In this document: positions 11,055 to 20,735 of the stretch, piece after piece | Numbering within the stretch: the first letter of the stretch is position 1 | Layout of the letters: each line of letters begins with the position of its first letter | DNA from: Leptasterias polaris | Taxonomy: Eukaryota; Echinodermata; Asteroidea; Forcipulatida; Asteriidae | Assembly (NCBI GenBank): GCA_037783415.1 | Contig: JAZGTN010000016.1 | Coordinates: 1,299,001-1,363,000 of the forward strand | Direction: 5' to 3' | Length of the DNA: 64,000 nt | Made by a program: the position numbers and the translations under genes | The notes under the pieces: model-generated | What the model saw: the letters and a program-made list of their open reading frames with translations, nothing else | What the model was told of the DNA's origin: nothing | The model's database searches: none

Positions 11055-11122
11055 CACGACTGGAAAGTTCTCGTCGTGAATGAAGCAAATCGTCTCAAGA
11101 ACCACAACTCGCTCCTTCATCA
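11055..11122 (+). pseudogene. CHD1L: Second copy of the motif II exon
   Basis: 'cgactggaaagttctcgtcg' and the following bases repeat the exon at 10193 almost exactly. The first acidic residue is changed (VVNEANRLKN), the acceptor AG is missing, and no donor follows LLHQ. The frame continues into TLKEDPES and then a stop. TLKE matches the residues that follow LLHK in CHD1L. This copy may therefore keep the older exon 3' end, or it may be fused to the next exon piece. Confidence 0.75.
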
Positions 11123-11321
11123 GACCCTCAAAGAAGATCCAGAAAGCCCTATTTAGCCCATGCACACGCTCCTGTACGTGATGGCCTCTCCAGGCGATTG
11201 TACAGTAATATCCAGATCCAGAAAGTAAGGAGATTATCGTTATTGTGTAAAGAGATTCTAGTCCTCAAGTTTACCTATCAACGTATGGATTCCTCCTACT
11301 TAATCCCCACTAATCTCCTGG

Positions 11322-12410
11322 TTTGCCATCACTTACCACATTGGATCTCGGGAATCTTATTAATCCCCTCTCCTTTCACCACCCAATCTCCCAGTTTGCT
11401 CACCACCAGTCAAGATGACTGATCTAAATAATCTTATTAATCTCTTCTCCTTAATCCTAACTGCTCTCCCAGTTTGCCATCAGTTACCATAAGGGATCTA
11501 GTTAATCTTATTTATCCTACTTGTTAATCCTGCTTTCTCCTGATGACAAGCAGAGCGAACTGTTGAAACCTTTGTGCCTTTGATAGTTGGGTGGCATGGT
11601 TTCCTTGTGCATAAAGCCCTCACCTCTTACCACTGATGGCCCTGGTTTGATTCCCGGCTAGGGCCATTGTGTGAGTAGAGTTGTGCGTTGATTCTCTCTA
11701 CAAGTGTTTTTTCACTGGGCCCTCCGATTTTCCTCCATCCAGAAAAATCAATCACTTTCGATCTCGGGCAGTGCTCGGTGGTCATGTAAGGGTCGATGTG
11801 GCTGGCTGCTAAAGTCGCCCTTGCATGCCTGCTGCTCAAACACGTTGTAGCCGGGTCCTTTGCAATTTAGCTTCTCAGCTGCGAGTAAGGATGATTAGCC
11901 TCCCAAATTATTATAATTTTTTTTCTAGAATTCTAGTTCTTTTCAGACCCACCACATCTCAAAAGAGAGATTTTAATCCACTAGGCTGTCACCCACAATC
12001 TAATTTCTTGTCCGTTCCATAATCTTTTAGTTTTCCATCAGTTACCATAAGGAATTCAGTTAATCTTATTAAATCCCCTCCCATATTTTTGTAGATTACC
12101 ATCAGTTACCATGAGGGATCCAGTTAATCTTAATAATCCTTTCCATAATCTCTCAGTTTTCCATCAGTTACCATAAGGGATTCAGTTAATCTTGTTAAAT
12201 CCCCTTCCGTAACCTCACAGTTTACCATCAGTTACCATGAGGGATCCAGTTAATCTTATTAAATCCCCTTCTATAATCTCTTAGTTTACCATCAGTTACC
12301 ATGAGGGATCCAGTTAATCTTAATAATTCCTTCCATAATCTCTTAGTTTACCATCAGTTACCATGAGGGATTCAGTTAATCTTATTAAATCCCCTTCCGT
12401 AATCTCACAG
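11322..12410 (+). repeat. ~63-bp minisatellite of splice-acceptor-like units
   Basis: Six tandem units of about 63 bp occupy 12015-12410. Each has the form 'atctcttag|tttaccatca', 'gttaccatgagggatccag', 'ttaatcttattaaatcccc'. More diverged units lie near 11322 and 11475. Every unit carries a pyrimidine-rich AG followed by TTTACCAT, the same junction as the real exon at 12411 (ACAG|TTTACCATTGG). The array probably arose from the intron-exon boundary itself. Confidence 0.85.
11580..11930 (+). mobile_element. tRNA-derived SINE inside the minisatellite region
   Basis: It has an A-box-like 'gggtggcatggttt', a B-box-like GGTTTGATTCCCGG at about 11644, and a body with 'ttttcactgggccctccgat' and 'aagggtcgatgtggctggct', ending near a T-rich stretch at 11910-11925. 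It separates the outlying minisatellite units from the main array. Confidence 0.6.
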
Positions 12411-12567
12411 TTTACCATTGGCCACCATCTTCTCTTGACTGGAACGCCGGTGCAGAATAATCTGACGGAGCTGTACTCTCTTCTGTCCTTTGTCGCTCCT
12501 CGTGTCTTCAGGATGACCCTCAAAGATGACTTCTTGGAAGAGTATGAAGATGTCACAGAAGATGAAG
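12411..12567 (+). pseudogene. CHD1L: CHD1L-like exon with SNF2 motif III
   Basis: The exon opens after CTCACAG in phase 0, is open for 52 codons and ends at GAAG|GTTAGC (phase 1). It reads HHLLLTGTPVQNNLTELYSL, then LSFVAPRVFRMTLKDDFLEE, then YEDVTEDEG. The 'LLLTGTPxQNxLxELYSLLSFVxPxxF' pattern is diagnostic for CHD1L among SNF2 ATPases; LTGTPxQN is motif III. It has no stop. The C-terminal ATPase lobe, macro domain and the rest are not found between here and 16.2 kb. Confidence 0.9.
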
Positions 12568-12721
12568 GTTAGCATGGAGAAGAGCTTAGCGAGCATCTTA
12601 AAAGTAGGGCACGCTCTAGGTGCAAAAAATTCCCATTCGCTCTTTGCAGGGTCAGCCATTTGCGTGTAGAGCCTGGCATTGGGGACAGCAGTGAATGGAA
12701 GCATTATATAACTCTGTATTG

Positions 12722-13725
12722 TCACGGTAATGTAATGACACTTTCAACCAAACAGATGCATAAATACAATACAAATGAAGCATGAATTCGAGGCTCTACA
12801 TGCACATGGCTGATCCGTGCAATGAGCGAATAAACACAAGCTCGTAATCCACAGCACTGTCGGAACAATACGTTGGGCCACATCATTGTGTCAGAGTACG
12901 GGAGCAATCCTACACAAATGTGCGAGCATTAGTAGTTTGAACGTTCTGGCGATCCAACGGAATGGTCCATTAGAACAGTCCTACCATTCTGACGTCTGAG
13001 ACGCCACCATAGTAGCGACAGAAAAAGATCTAGTACAGAGTCTGACAATTAAGTAGGGCAAATTTCTGTAATTATCCCCATTGAGTAGATTTGTCTGTGA
13101 AGTTGAACAAATTTCAGTCTGAGTTTTTTTTTTAAATATAGCTTTGGTCTGATATTGTTACGACAGATAACACTAAATAAAAAATGCGCACTAAAACCAC
13201 GTGTAGACTACACAATAACAAACAAACAAAAGGCATACATAAGAAAAAACAGTAAAAAGAAGCAGCCCTAGCCCCTAGGGCTATTGAACCAAATGGCTAC
13301 ATTGTAATCGACATGAGTCAACTTTCCAGGGCTGTATTAGAAGCTCCCATTTGTCCAGAAGGTATGCCTTGCTTGCTCCTTTTTATTTTCTTTCCAGTCT
13401 CCTGACAGTATAAATTCAAAGCCTACAAAAATGCCTGTATTACTACTTGTCTGCTTGTTTTATTTGTACATGCTAGCATGGCTAGTAGTAAGCCTAGTTG
13501 GCCTATTGCTTTCATGGTTTTGAGTTTTTATTCTTTGTTTGACATGTTTAAAAAATGAACATTATAACGTATGTCTGTTTTTCATTGTGCTGATTGTAAA
13601 AGAAAAAACAATCATAAGCAATTGCACTTTGGCTAAAAGCAAAAACAACTCCATGCTTATTTTTTATTTAATAATTTTTTGTTCTGTTCCTCCCACATCT
13701 TGGTGTAAAGCAAAAGTAACGATTC
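12722..13725 (+). repeat. Segmental duplication, copy 2
   Basis: Matches 10265-10940. The unmatched interval at about 13200-13565 is either an insertion here or a deletion in copy 1. An inverted scrap of the same sequence ('tcgctctttgcagggtcagc', 'gtgtagagcc') lies at about 12630-12670. Confidence 0.85.
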
Positions 13726-14440
13726 AAAGACCTGCAACACCACCTCTGCCGGAACTGAGTGATCGCTTTTCCCTGGCGGTCGGACCGGATGAGGGGGACT
13801 AGCTCCACTCGGAGCAGCCTCTGACGCCATCTTCCCCAGCAGCGGAGGGTAGCTAGGGCCAGGATCCCTTCCGGTGAAGAAAATGGCTCTGACGCCACGG
13901 GCATCCGACCGGACAAGGAGGCACCCACCCCCGCCCTACTGCACCATCAACCGGGGGGACAACGGCACCCAGACAGAAAGCGCCGCCCAACCATCCTCCC
14001 CTGCACCCCTGGGCCACGGGCTGACGCTGGGCATTCCCATGGTTCCGTGATTTCTTTTCCAAACGGGACACGCTGGATGGTCATGATGGCAGGAGCCCTC
14101 TGGGCAACTGCGGACCACCCGGGACCACAACAACGGCAGCCACTTACGATGCAACGAAGTCAATCGAGGAGCCCCTCTGTGAACAATTCCGAGATGTCTG
14201 AAGCAGGGAACAAGTGGGAGTAGGTACAAACGCATGGGGACACCGGCTCTTCCGCTCCCGGGTAACACACACTTACAAACCTACGATGGACGACAATACA
14301 GCCAGTACTACGTGGACCCGTCCGTCCTCAATCAACTGTCCCTTGGAGGACTACTGCCACCCGGAGCATCCAGTACGTCAGCGGGGATGTCACTCAACCG
14401 ATAAATACTGGAGACAAGGACGCCATTGTTGTACAATGTG
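13726..14440. other. GC-rich island, possible decayed coding sequence
   Basis: This block is far more GC-rich than its surroundings. On the plus strand 14186-14402 is open and reads, near its end, THLQTYDGRQYSQYYVDPSV and then LNQLSLGGLLPPGASSTSAG. The composition looks protein-like, but I recognise no family. It could be an old exon or a fragment of a retroelement gag. Confidence 0.3.
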
Positions 14441-14566
14441 TAGGTAAGTCTATCAAGATTCAAACTCAAATTTGAGTAAGAAATCGACGGTGGGTCAATT
14501 ATTCAGTAAATTCACTCCAGCGGGTATCGCAACAATGTACTAGATGTGGAATTTGCATCAGGGATA

Positions 14567-14999
14567 AATAATAATAATAATAATAATAGTGGCTTCTTAT
14601 ATAGCGCTCATATCCGTCACTCAGTGACGCTCAAGGCGCTTCAACAGTCAATACTATTTTCCTGCAAGTTATGTGGAGCTACTTTTTGAAATTTGAGACC
14701 TATTCCTTTACATAGCACCATGTAGTGGTTTACAAGGTGCTGTGGCGCAATATGCAGCCAATCAAACCAGGAACACCGGGGCGAACCCCTTCTCTTTTCG
14801 ATAAGTGCACTGGGTTCTTTTACGTGCATTACACAACACACGGGACCAAGGGCTTTACGTCCAATCCAAAGGACGAAGCAATAATGGTTAAGTGTCTTGC
14901 TTAAGGACACAAGTGTCACGACCGGGACTCGAACCCACACTCTGCTGAACAGAAACATCAAAGCTTGAGTCCGGTGCTCTTATCCGCTCGGCCAACAAA
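14567..14999 (-). mobile_element. tRNA-derived SINE with (ATT)n tail
   Basis: On the minus strand the head reads TTGGCCGAGCGGATAAGAGC (A box) and GGGTTCGAGTCCCG (B box, 14935-14922). The middle includes 'ttcgtcctttggattgg' and 'ttggctgcatattgcgcca'. The 3' end is 'aagcgccttgagcgtcactg' with GGATATGAGCGCTATATAAG, followed by the (ATT)n tail at about 14567-14588. The end resembles the L2-like LINE tails in the window, which suggests LINE-driven mobilisation. Confidence 0.8.
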
Positions 15000-15850
15000 G
15001 AATATTGTTTGGTCTTTGCGCTTACACAGATGTGTATTAAGTCCTGAGTCCTGTGAAAAAAACCACCACAGGCATATTACTCAGTTGGGATTCGAACCCT
15101 TACCGCTAGACCACCAAGCTAGCCCGATGGCTAGAGGCAGATTGAACCTATATAGCGGGTACTGCACAATTTAATATCCAGTAAAATGTCCAAACCCTAG
15201 ACTTCACAAATAAATGCACCAGGGATAAAGACAATTATTTACCCTTGTTTTACACCTACACCGATGTGTGTGATGAGCTTCGCTTTCCGTGTCCTGTGAA
15301 CAAAAATATTAATCCACAGGCTTTACTAGAACAGAGTCTTAACTCCTAGACCTTTCCAGTGTGCCATATGACGAGAGGCCAGTTTGAATCCTGTTCTTAG
15401 CAGCATTTACACCCGGTTCAGACAGGCGCTCTAGAGTCATGCCGAACCAAATAGAGTAGGAGCGACTCTAGGTCAACCCAAATATATTTTGGTTTCTGAG
15501 AGGCAAACTTTACATAACATTTACATGTACATTAGGTTCCACTCATGACAAGATTCACAAATAATTGCATCAGGAATAAAGAAGATTATTTACCCTTGTT
15601 TTACTCGTACTCCAATGTGTGATTTCTTTCCGTGTCCTGTGGAGAGAAAAAAAGAATCCACAGGCTTTTCTAGAACAAAGTCTGAACCAATAGACCTTTT
15701 GAGCGTGTCATATGACGAGTGGCCAGTTTGAATCCTGTAAATAGCAGTAGCTACACCCGGTTCAGACAGGCGCTTTAGAGTCTTGCCGAACCAAATAGAT
15801 TAGGAGCGACTCTAGGTCAACCCAAATACATTTTGGTTTCGCTCATGACA
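14990..15850. repeat. Three-unit ~310-bp tandem repeat
   Basis: Each unit has 'cttacacNgatgtgt...tcctgtg', 'ccacaggc', a tRNA-like block and 'caccagggataaagacaatt'. Units begin near 15000, 15240 and 15590. Unit 1 has a minus-strand B box (GGGTTCGAATCCCA). Units 2 and 3 have decayed versions, and both end with the 'acacccggttcagacaggcg' MITE end. Confidence 0.7.
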
Positions 15851-16026
15851 AGATCGACGTCTGAAACCAAGACGCTCCAGAGTCGTTCCGAATGACTGAA
15901 ACAGTCAATCTTTCAACTTCAAGCACGTCCAGTCTCTCCTAACTGTTTCAGACGTCAAACTTTTCATGTACTTAAATCAATAATTTGGTTCTGCGTGACT
16001 TCAGACTGCCTGTCTGAACCCGGTGT
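15753..16026. mobile_element. MITE with ACACCCGGTTCAGACAGGCG ends
   Basis: The left end ACACCCGGTTCAGACAGGCG and right end CTGCCTGTCTGAACCCGGTGT are near-perfect inverted repeats. A half copy of the left end lies at about 15409-15545. There is no coding capacity, so this is a non-autonomous DNA element. Confidence 0.75.
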
Positions 16027-16206
16027 TACTGCAAACATTTAATTGAAGTGATATTTGCATCATGGATATACGATCAATGACGTTCACTTTTCAACCTAAT
16101 TTAGTATGTCAAATTTTTAATAAGACTTCTAAAGCAGGATCTTTAATCTTTGGGCCTAGCATAACTTAAAAATATTATCTTAATTTCCAAGCTGACCTTT
16201 CCTCAG

Positions 16207-16491
16207 CTCCATAGCTATTATTTTCCAAGGCGAAGAACAAAGCATCGCCCCATCACCACCAGCCCACCCTCATCCTCACACCCTAAGCCTCAAGCAGCTA
16301 CCCCCTCACATGATGCATCAGCTCCTTCAACCTCAGGGGTATCTACATCATCATCATCCACCCACGGGGAGGAGGGGACGGGACTGCCAAGCTTCTTCAA
16401 AGGGGTGACAGCGAGCTTCTGTGATGTTGAACAAGGAGATTTAAAGAAACTCACACGCTATGTTGTTGCATATCCTTTTAACAATGCTCAG
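16207..16491 (+). pseudogene. BRCT-domain protein, linker and BRCT N-terminal exon
   Basis: A TTTCCTCAG acceptor precedes 95 open codons ending at CAG|GTTTAG. The first ~60 residues are a low-complexity linker rich in Ser, Thr, Pro and His. The end reads GLPSFFKGVTASFCDVEQGD, then LKKLTRYVVAY, which matches the first strand and helix of an XRCC1 C-terminal or LIG3-type BRCT domain ('LPDFF.G...RRKLIRYVTAF'). BRCT domains bind partner proteins in DNA repair. The exon ends in phase 0, but the next exon needs phase 2. The six residues after VVAY do not fit a BRCT, so the original donor has probably been lost. Confidence 0.6.
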
Positions 16492-16599
16492 GTTTAGTAA
16501 GATGGAGGTTTGTGGTGACACCATGTAGGAAATATCTGTTCTTATGTAGTGCTTTGTCTATGGTCATCTGAAAGCGCTCATTATGTTTAGGACAGTCGG

Positions 16600-16870
16600 C
16601 TAAGTTCTTAAACTATGAGACCCATTTATACAGCACCTTATAAGGGTTTACAACGTGCTGCAGCGCAATCTGCAGCCAACCATGCCAGAAACGCCAGGTC
16701 AACACCCTTCTCTTAACGGTAATTGTACTCGGTTCTTTTCTGTGTATTACACAACACACAGGACCTTTGGCTTTACGTCCCATCCGAAGAACAAAACAGT
16801 AATGGTTATTAGTGTATTGCTTAAGGACACAAGTGTCAAGACCAGGAATCAACCCCACACTCTGCTGATC
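16600..16870 (-). mobile_element. SINE, partial copy of the 14.6-kb family
   Basis: It shares the body with 14567-14999: 'ggtttacaacgtgctgcagc', 'cagccaaccatgccag', 'acaacacacaggacc' and 'aaggacacaagtgtcaagac'. The A-box end and the tail are missing or degraded. Confidence 0.7.
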
Positions 16871-16957
16871 AGACGTGTTGTATTTATAACTGTTTCTCAA
16901 CAATCTCCACCAGATGTTTTTGATTTGGTGCCAGGAGTGTCATTAAATGACAGACCT

Positions 16958-17189
16958 GGGCCCAATTTCATGGCTCTGCTTACCGTAAGCAAAGAATCGG
17001 TGCTCATGGAAGCAGAGAATTTTGCGCTTACATCAAGTTTATTTCACGGGTTAGCAGGGAATCTTTGCTTGTGCTCGTGGCAGTCTTGTTTACACAGCTA
17101 GCGCAGAAATTCAGCGCTTGCCCTGTAAGCAGAGAATGGTGATCGTAAGCGCTGAATTCGGCGGTAAGCAGAGCCATGAAATTGGGCCC
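16958..17189. mobile_element. MITE with GGGCCCAATTTCATGGCTCT ends
   Basis: The terminal inverted repeats are perfect for 28 bp (GGGCCCAATTTCATGGCTCT plus GCTTACCG) and are flanked by CT and TG. The interior repeats 'gcgcttac' and 'gtaagcg'. Related copies lie at 47463-47721 and, more diverged, at 24248-24394. Confidence 0.9.
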
Positions 17190-17300
17190 TGGTGAATTAT
17201 AAATGTACACTATTATTGATTATGGTGTAAATTGCTGGTTCACTTGTTTTGTTCATGAGTTAGGATTCAAGATTCCTTAACTTTAAATTACTTATTACAG

Positions 17301-17364
17301 TGATGCCTCAGAGACTGTCGATGAAACGACGACCCACACCCTGGCCCAAGAAGACACATCAGAG
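17301..17364 (+). pseudogene. BRCT-domain protein, middle exon
   Basis: A CTTATTACAG acceptor and a GAG|GTAAAT donor delimit 64 bases reading DASETVDETTTHTLAQEDTS with a final E. This corresponds to the BRCT stretch 'TTHVIAQ' between the first helix and the conserved Trp helix. It ends in phase 0 and joins the exon at 18136 in frame. Confidence 0.6.
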
Positions 17365-17666
17365 GTAAATAATCACTACTTCCATTTATGTATGAAGATC
17401 AAATATTGGATATCAACTAGTATATAAATATTGGATGCATATAAGTGCCTTGCAGCAGAATCTTTATCACAAGGTGAAATCTGGACTATTCCATTTCATG
17501 AAGTGAAGCCAAGTGACGATTTCACAGAGTGATTATATTCTGCGACAATGAATGAAGGAAATACATTCCATATAAGTTTGATATAACTCACACATAGATC
17601 CTTGTCATTTCATTTGAAATTTGTTCATAATAAAGGGTTATGGTACGCAAATACAGACCGCAGGGC

Positions 17667-18002
17667 GCAAGTTCGAGTGCGCACCGTAGTTAACTAAAGG
17701 TCGTCTATTTTTACTTGAACCCAGACTGGTCGACCATTGGTTGACTACCCGGTACTGTGGTCGACCATTTGGAACCAGCCTCAGGACCATGGTTTCTTCC
17801 GTGGTCCCGAACAAGCATAAAGCGAAGAAGGGAACCAGTGGCACTATAGCAAAAAGGCGGAAATGGCAATGGAAATGTTGAACACTGTACCGATTGTTGA
17901 CTAGACTTCCAAAAGAGTCGTTCGCGTGAGTACGTTACTGCGCATGTACTTAGCTAATTAGTTGTCAGTTACTGGTCGACTAAATGTGCGCACTCGAACT
18001 TG
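17667..18002. mobile_element. MITE with GCAAGTTCGAGTGCGCAC ends
   Basis: 18-bp perfect inverted repeats sit at 17667-17684 and 17985-18002. The interior has 'ggtcgaccat' phrases and no ORF of note. The sequence after it (about 18005-18120) resembles 49630-49720, so the element sits in or next to another repeat. Confidence 0.8.
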
Positions 18003-18135
18003 CTCAAAATTGTGCACTACACTGCGTAACACAAAGGGACATTCACTCCCAAAATGGCTCATCTGAGTTAATTGTGATGAAGACGTCGGGTGAATTAGGT
18101 CAATACACCTCTCTTTGTTGACTTATCCTCTGGAG

Positions 18136-18255
18136 GTACAGACACTGCTGGATATGAAGGCATCAAACCCCGATGCTGTCGTTGTATCAACAAGATGGCT
18201 TCAAGACTGTAACTCAAAACAGCGTCACATCGATGAAGAGAAATATAAACTTTAA
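18136..18255 (+). pseudogene. BRCT-domain protein, terminal exon
   Basis: Thirty-nine codons and a TAA read VQTLLDMKASNPDAVVVSTR, WLQDCNSKQRHIDEEKYKL. The 'VVVSTRWLQDCNSKQ...Y' segment is the conserved Trp-x-x-x-Cys helix of BRCT domains ('VxPxWIxxC'). It follows the 17301 exon in phase. The stop falls just past the domain end, as in proteins with a C-terminal BRCT such as XRCC1. Whether this belongs with the CHD1L-like exons upstream is open. Vertebrate CHD1L ends in a macro domain instead. Confidence 0.65.
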
Positions 18256-18469
18256 CAGTTTGATCTCACATAATGGAGACTTACTCGTTCCTTGTTAAAA
18301 GCACAATTTGGACTTATTTGAATAAGTTTGATTTGGATGAATCGGTCTCCCTATTCTGTGGATATCTTTGTTCAGGGGTGCCAGTCAGGAGCCATGCGAA
18401 GCAGCAGCCAAAGGATCACCTTATGGGGATGCAATTTTTTAACTTCAGATATCAAATAATAAACCACAA

Positions 18470-18760
18470 GGGAAGCTGACCGGGTAAATTTTAAATGAAT
18501 TGGAGTTGAACAAAGAAAAATTTACAAGAGCGGGATATGAACCAATGTACTTGTGGTTTATTATTTGATATCTCAGTTTGTATCGTAAACTTGGGTGTGA
18601 TCCCTGACTACACGGCAGTTAACGGTTGTATGGCTTCTGACTGGCACCCTCGAGGAAAGATGCTTACAAAATAGGGAGACCGTCATCATAGGGCTCAGTT
18701 GGTAGAGCGCCGGCACGTTAATCTGGAGGTCATTGGTTCAAGTCCCACTGTAGGCAATTT
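18470..18760 (+). mobile_element. Repeat with tRNA-like (Asn-like) sequence, plus strand
   Basis: GGGCTCAGTTGGTAGAGC (18690 onward) and GGTTCAAGTCC (about 18736) are A- and B-box-like, with the same GTT-bearing loop as the minus copy at 5.1 kb. Upstream, 'atcaaataataaaccacaag' occurs twice in opposite orientation (18448 and 18553), giving a foldback. A run of Ts follows. Confidence 0.65.
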
Positions 18761-18785
18761 TTTTTTCAACCCCAAATAAATGATT

Positions 18786-19565
18786 AGTTTTCCAATTTGG
18801 GTTCACTCCTGACACTGGAATGGATCGACTGGGAGTCAAAAGCAGATTATGGATTAAACACTCAAAGGTATCATACAGGATTGGTTAAGATATAAAACAT
18901 CAATGTTTAGTTTTAGTCTTAAAGCTGATCCTAAACACTATGGCATTTCAAGCTGAACTATTTCAAGGGAAGTTTTCCACCATGACTATCTTTATACCAT
19001 GTAAGTTTTGTGCAAATCTGTGAACATTTATATTTTCATTCTTACCAATGTTGTACACACCCTTTAAGAATACCAAACAAAAAAGCCGTAGACTAAACAT
19101 GTTTAGTTTACAAAGAATCGTTAAAGCGGTTGGCTTCAGCAAATTTGAGTTTGAATCCCACCCAAATGGAATGCCTGTGGATTTTTCCCAAAGGACTTCT
19201 CAAACCACTGAGTATACAGTGCCTATCATGTACCAAACACAACCCCAATCTCTTTTATTCTTAAATGTTTAGAGCTAGCTTTTAAAAAAATCATTTTCTT
19301 CAATCACCAACATAATTCTTGCTTTCAGTTTATAATATATTTACAGTTTATAAATATGTGTATAATTTTCTTTGTTAGGTGAATAGAGACTTCATTTAAG
19401 TAAACTATTGGGCTGTACATAAGTTTTCCAATTTTGGTTCACTCCTGACACTGGAATGGATCAGCTGGGAGTCAAAAGCAGATTATGGATTAAATACTCA
19501 AAGGTATTATACAGGATTGGTTAGGATATAAAACATCATTTGTTTAGTTTTAGTCTGGAAGCTCA
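18786..19565 (+). repeat. ~140-bp direct repeat pair
   Basis: 'ttccaatttgggttcactcc', 'gacactggaatggatc' and 'gggagtcaaaagcagattat' at 18786-18925 recur at 19422-19565 with few differences. The spacing of about 636 bp and the lack of TG...CA ends argue against LTRs and for a local duplication. Confidence 0.75.
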
Positions 19566-19829
19566 TACTAGAGATATTAGTTATGTGAAATATTTCCCTC
19601 TGAAATGAAGTCATAATCGTGAAAACTGTATTTTGAAAACCTACAAAATAGCAATGGGTGATTTCGGTTGACATGCTGAAAATTGTGCATGGTTTTTCAC
19701 TATTTTCTCCTGACTTACATGTGTATGGTTGATCACACAAAACATATACACTGTCTGTGTCTATTACATTTAATTATACTCTATATAATAAACAATTACA
19801 CTACTATTTCCAAACAAACATCTGATGGC

Positions 19830-20135
19830 TGAATCATCGAAATGTGGGTATTTCCAGTCATGACACTTATATCATTGTGCAAGGTACTGTCCATAATTGC
19901 TTCTCTTCACCCAGGTGTATAAATGGGAAAACTGAGAGGGCTGGGATGGTTTTATGTTGGATTAACCGCTTGGCACAAATATAAGCCTCTTGGGGTTGTA
20001 CGCTTCCCAGGGAGCTGAGAAAGTTTGTAGATTTAAGTATGCCACATGAACAGGGATAATGATGTTGTTAAGCGCCTTGATCTAGCTACTAAGATATGTG
20101 CGCTATATAAAAACCAATTATTATTATTAATATGA
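19830..20135 (+). mobile_element. SINE with degraded tRNA head and (ATT)n tail
   Basis: The body 'attgcttctcttcacccagg', 'tgtataaatggg' and 'ggggttgtacgcttcccagg' leads to an end 'ttaagcgccttgatctagct', then ATATGTGCGCTATATAA and an (ATT)n tail. The end is the same type as in the 14.6-kb SINE. Confidence 0.75.
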
Positions 20136-20514
20136 AAGCTCAATTATATAAACTTCATACAAGTAGCAATCCTCGAGAGAAATCTATTTATCTGAAATAA
20201 TGTCAAAGAAAGTAGAGAAGAAACTGAAAACTGATTTGTACTCGAATGTAATGTTTTTGGCAAAGTGCCTTTGAACTAAGCATATTTTTGTTATGGATAA
20301 TGGCACTTTATGAATTGTTTTCCATTAAATGGTTGAAGGCTGAAAAAATAGCATTTGAACGCCCTCAATTCACCATTGCTTATTTCAATTGCCACAAGCA
20401 AACAAATAAACCATGCTTCATTTTGTTCACTTTTCACTCAAACATGATCAACAATTTTTACCTAAATTTGACACATTGGAAACTTGAGGATGAAAATATA
20501 TAGCTTGTTCTATT
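20136..20514. other. No recognisable gene
   Basis: AT-rich sequence without a supported feature. Confidence 0.4.
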
Positions 20515-20735
20515 AATAACCCTTCTATTACTGTCTGACCATTCAATATCATCCACTGTGGTTTTGAATGGTAGATAAACTATGCCAGTCTGCAATGTAA
20601 TGTCATGTGGTAAATGCATCTACACAGTACACACATGTTATGTGCACAGTTGTGCCATCATACACAACCAGTGCAGTTGAATGGTTTCAAATGGTTGGTC
20701 AACTCACTGGAAAAAATTACCAAGAGTAGGAGGGT
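20515..20735 (-). repeat. Repeat copy lacking the hAT insertion seen at 50 kb
   Basis: In inverse orientation this matches 49840-50030 plus 50993-51005: 'ggttggtcaactcac', 'ttgaatggtttcaaatggtt', 'gtgcacagttgtgcc', 'ctgtctgaccattcaatat' and 'taataaccctt'. The 50-kb copy is interrupted at 'gacag' by a hAT-like element, so this is a paralogous empty site. Confidence 0.75.

Noticed and set aside
12015..12410. Evenly spaced repeats that could recall a CRISPR array
   Set aside because: The whole ~63-bp unit is repeated with no unique spacers, in a eukaryotic intron, with no cas genes. It is a minisatellite.
13668..14447. Overlapping ORFs of 70-110 codons in the GC-rich block
   Set aside because: Long ORFs on both strands are expected from high GC. 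None matches a domain I know, so no gene is called.
18690..18760. Possible tRNA-Asn gene
   Set aside because: The GTT loop and boxes are present, but the element is shared with 5.1 kb and lies in a repeat; it is SINE-like.
18786..19565. Direct repeats as LTRs of a small retroelement
   Set aside because: The ends lack TG...CA, there is no primer-binding site, and the interior has no retroelement protein.
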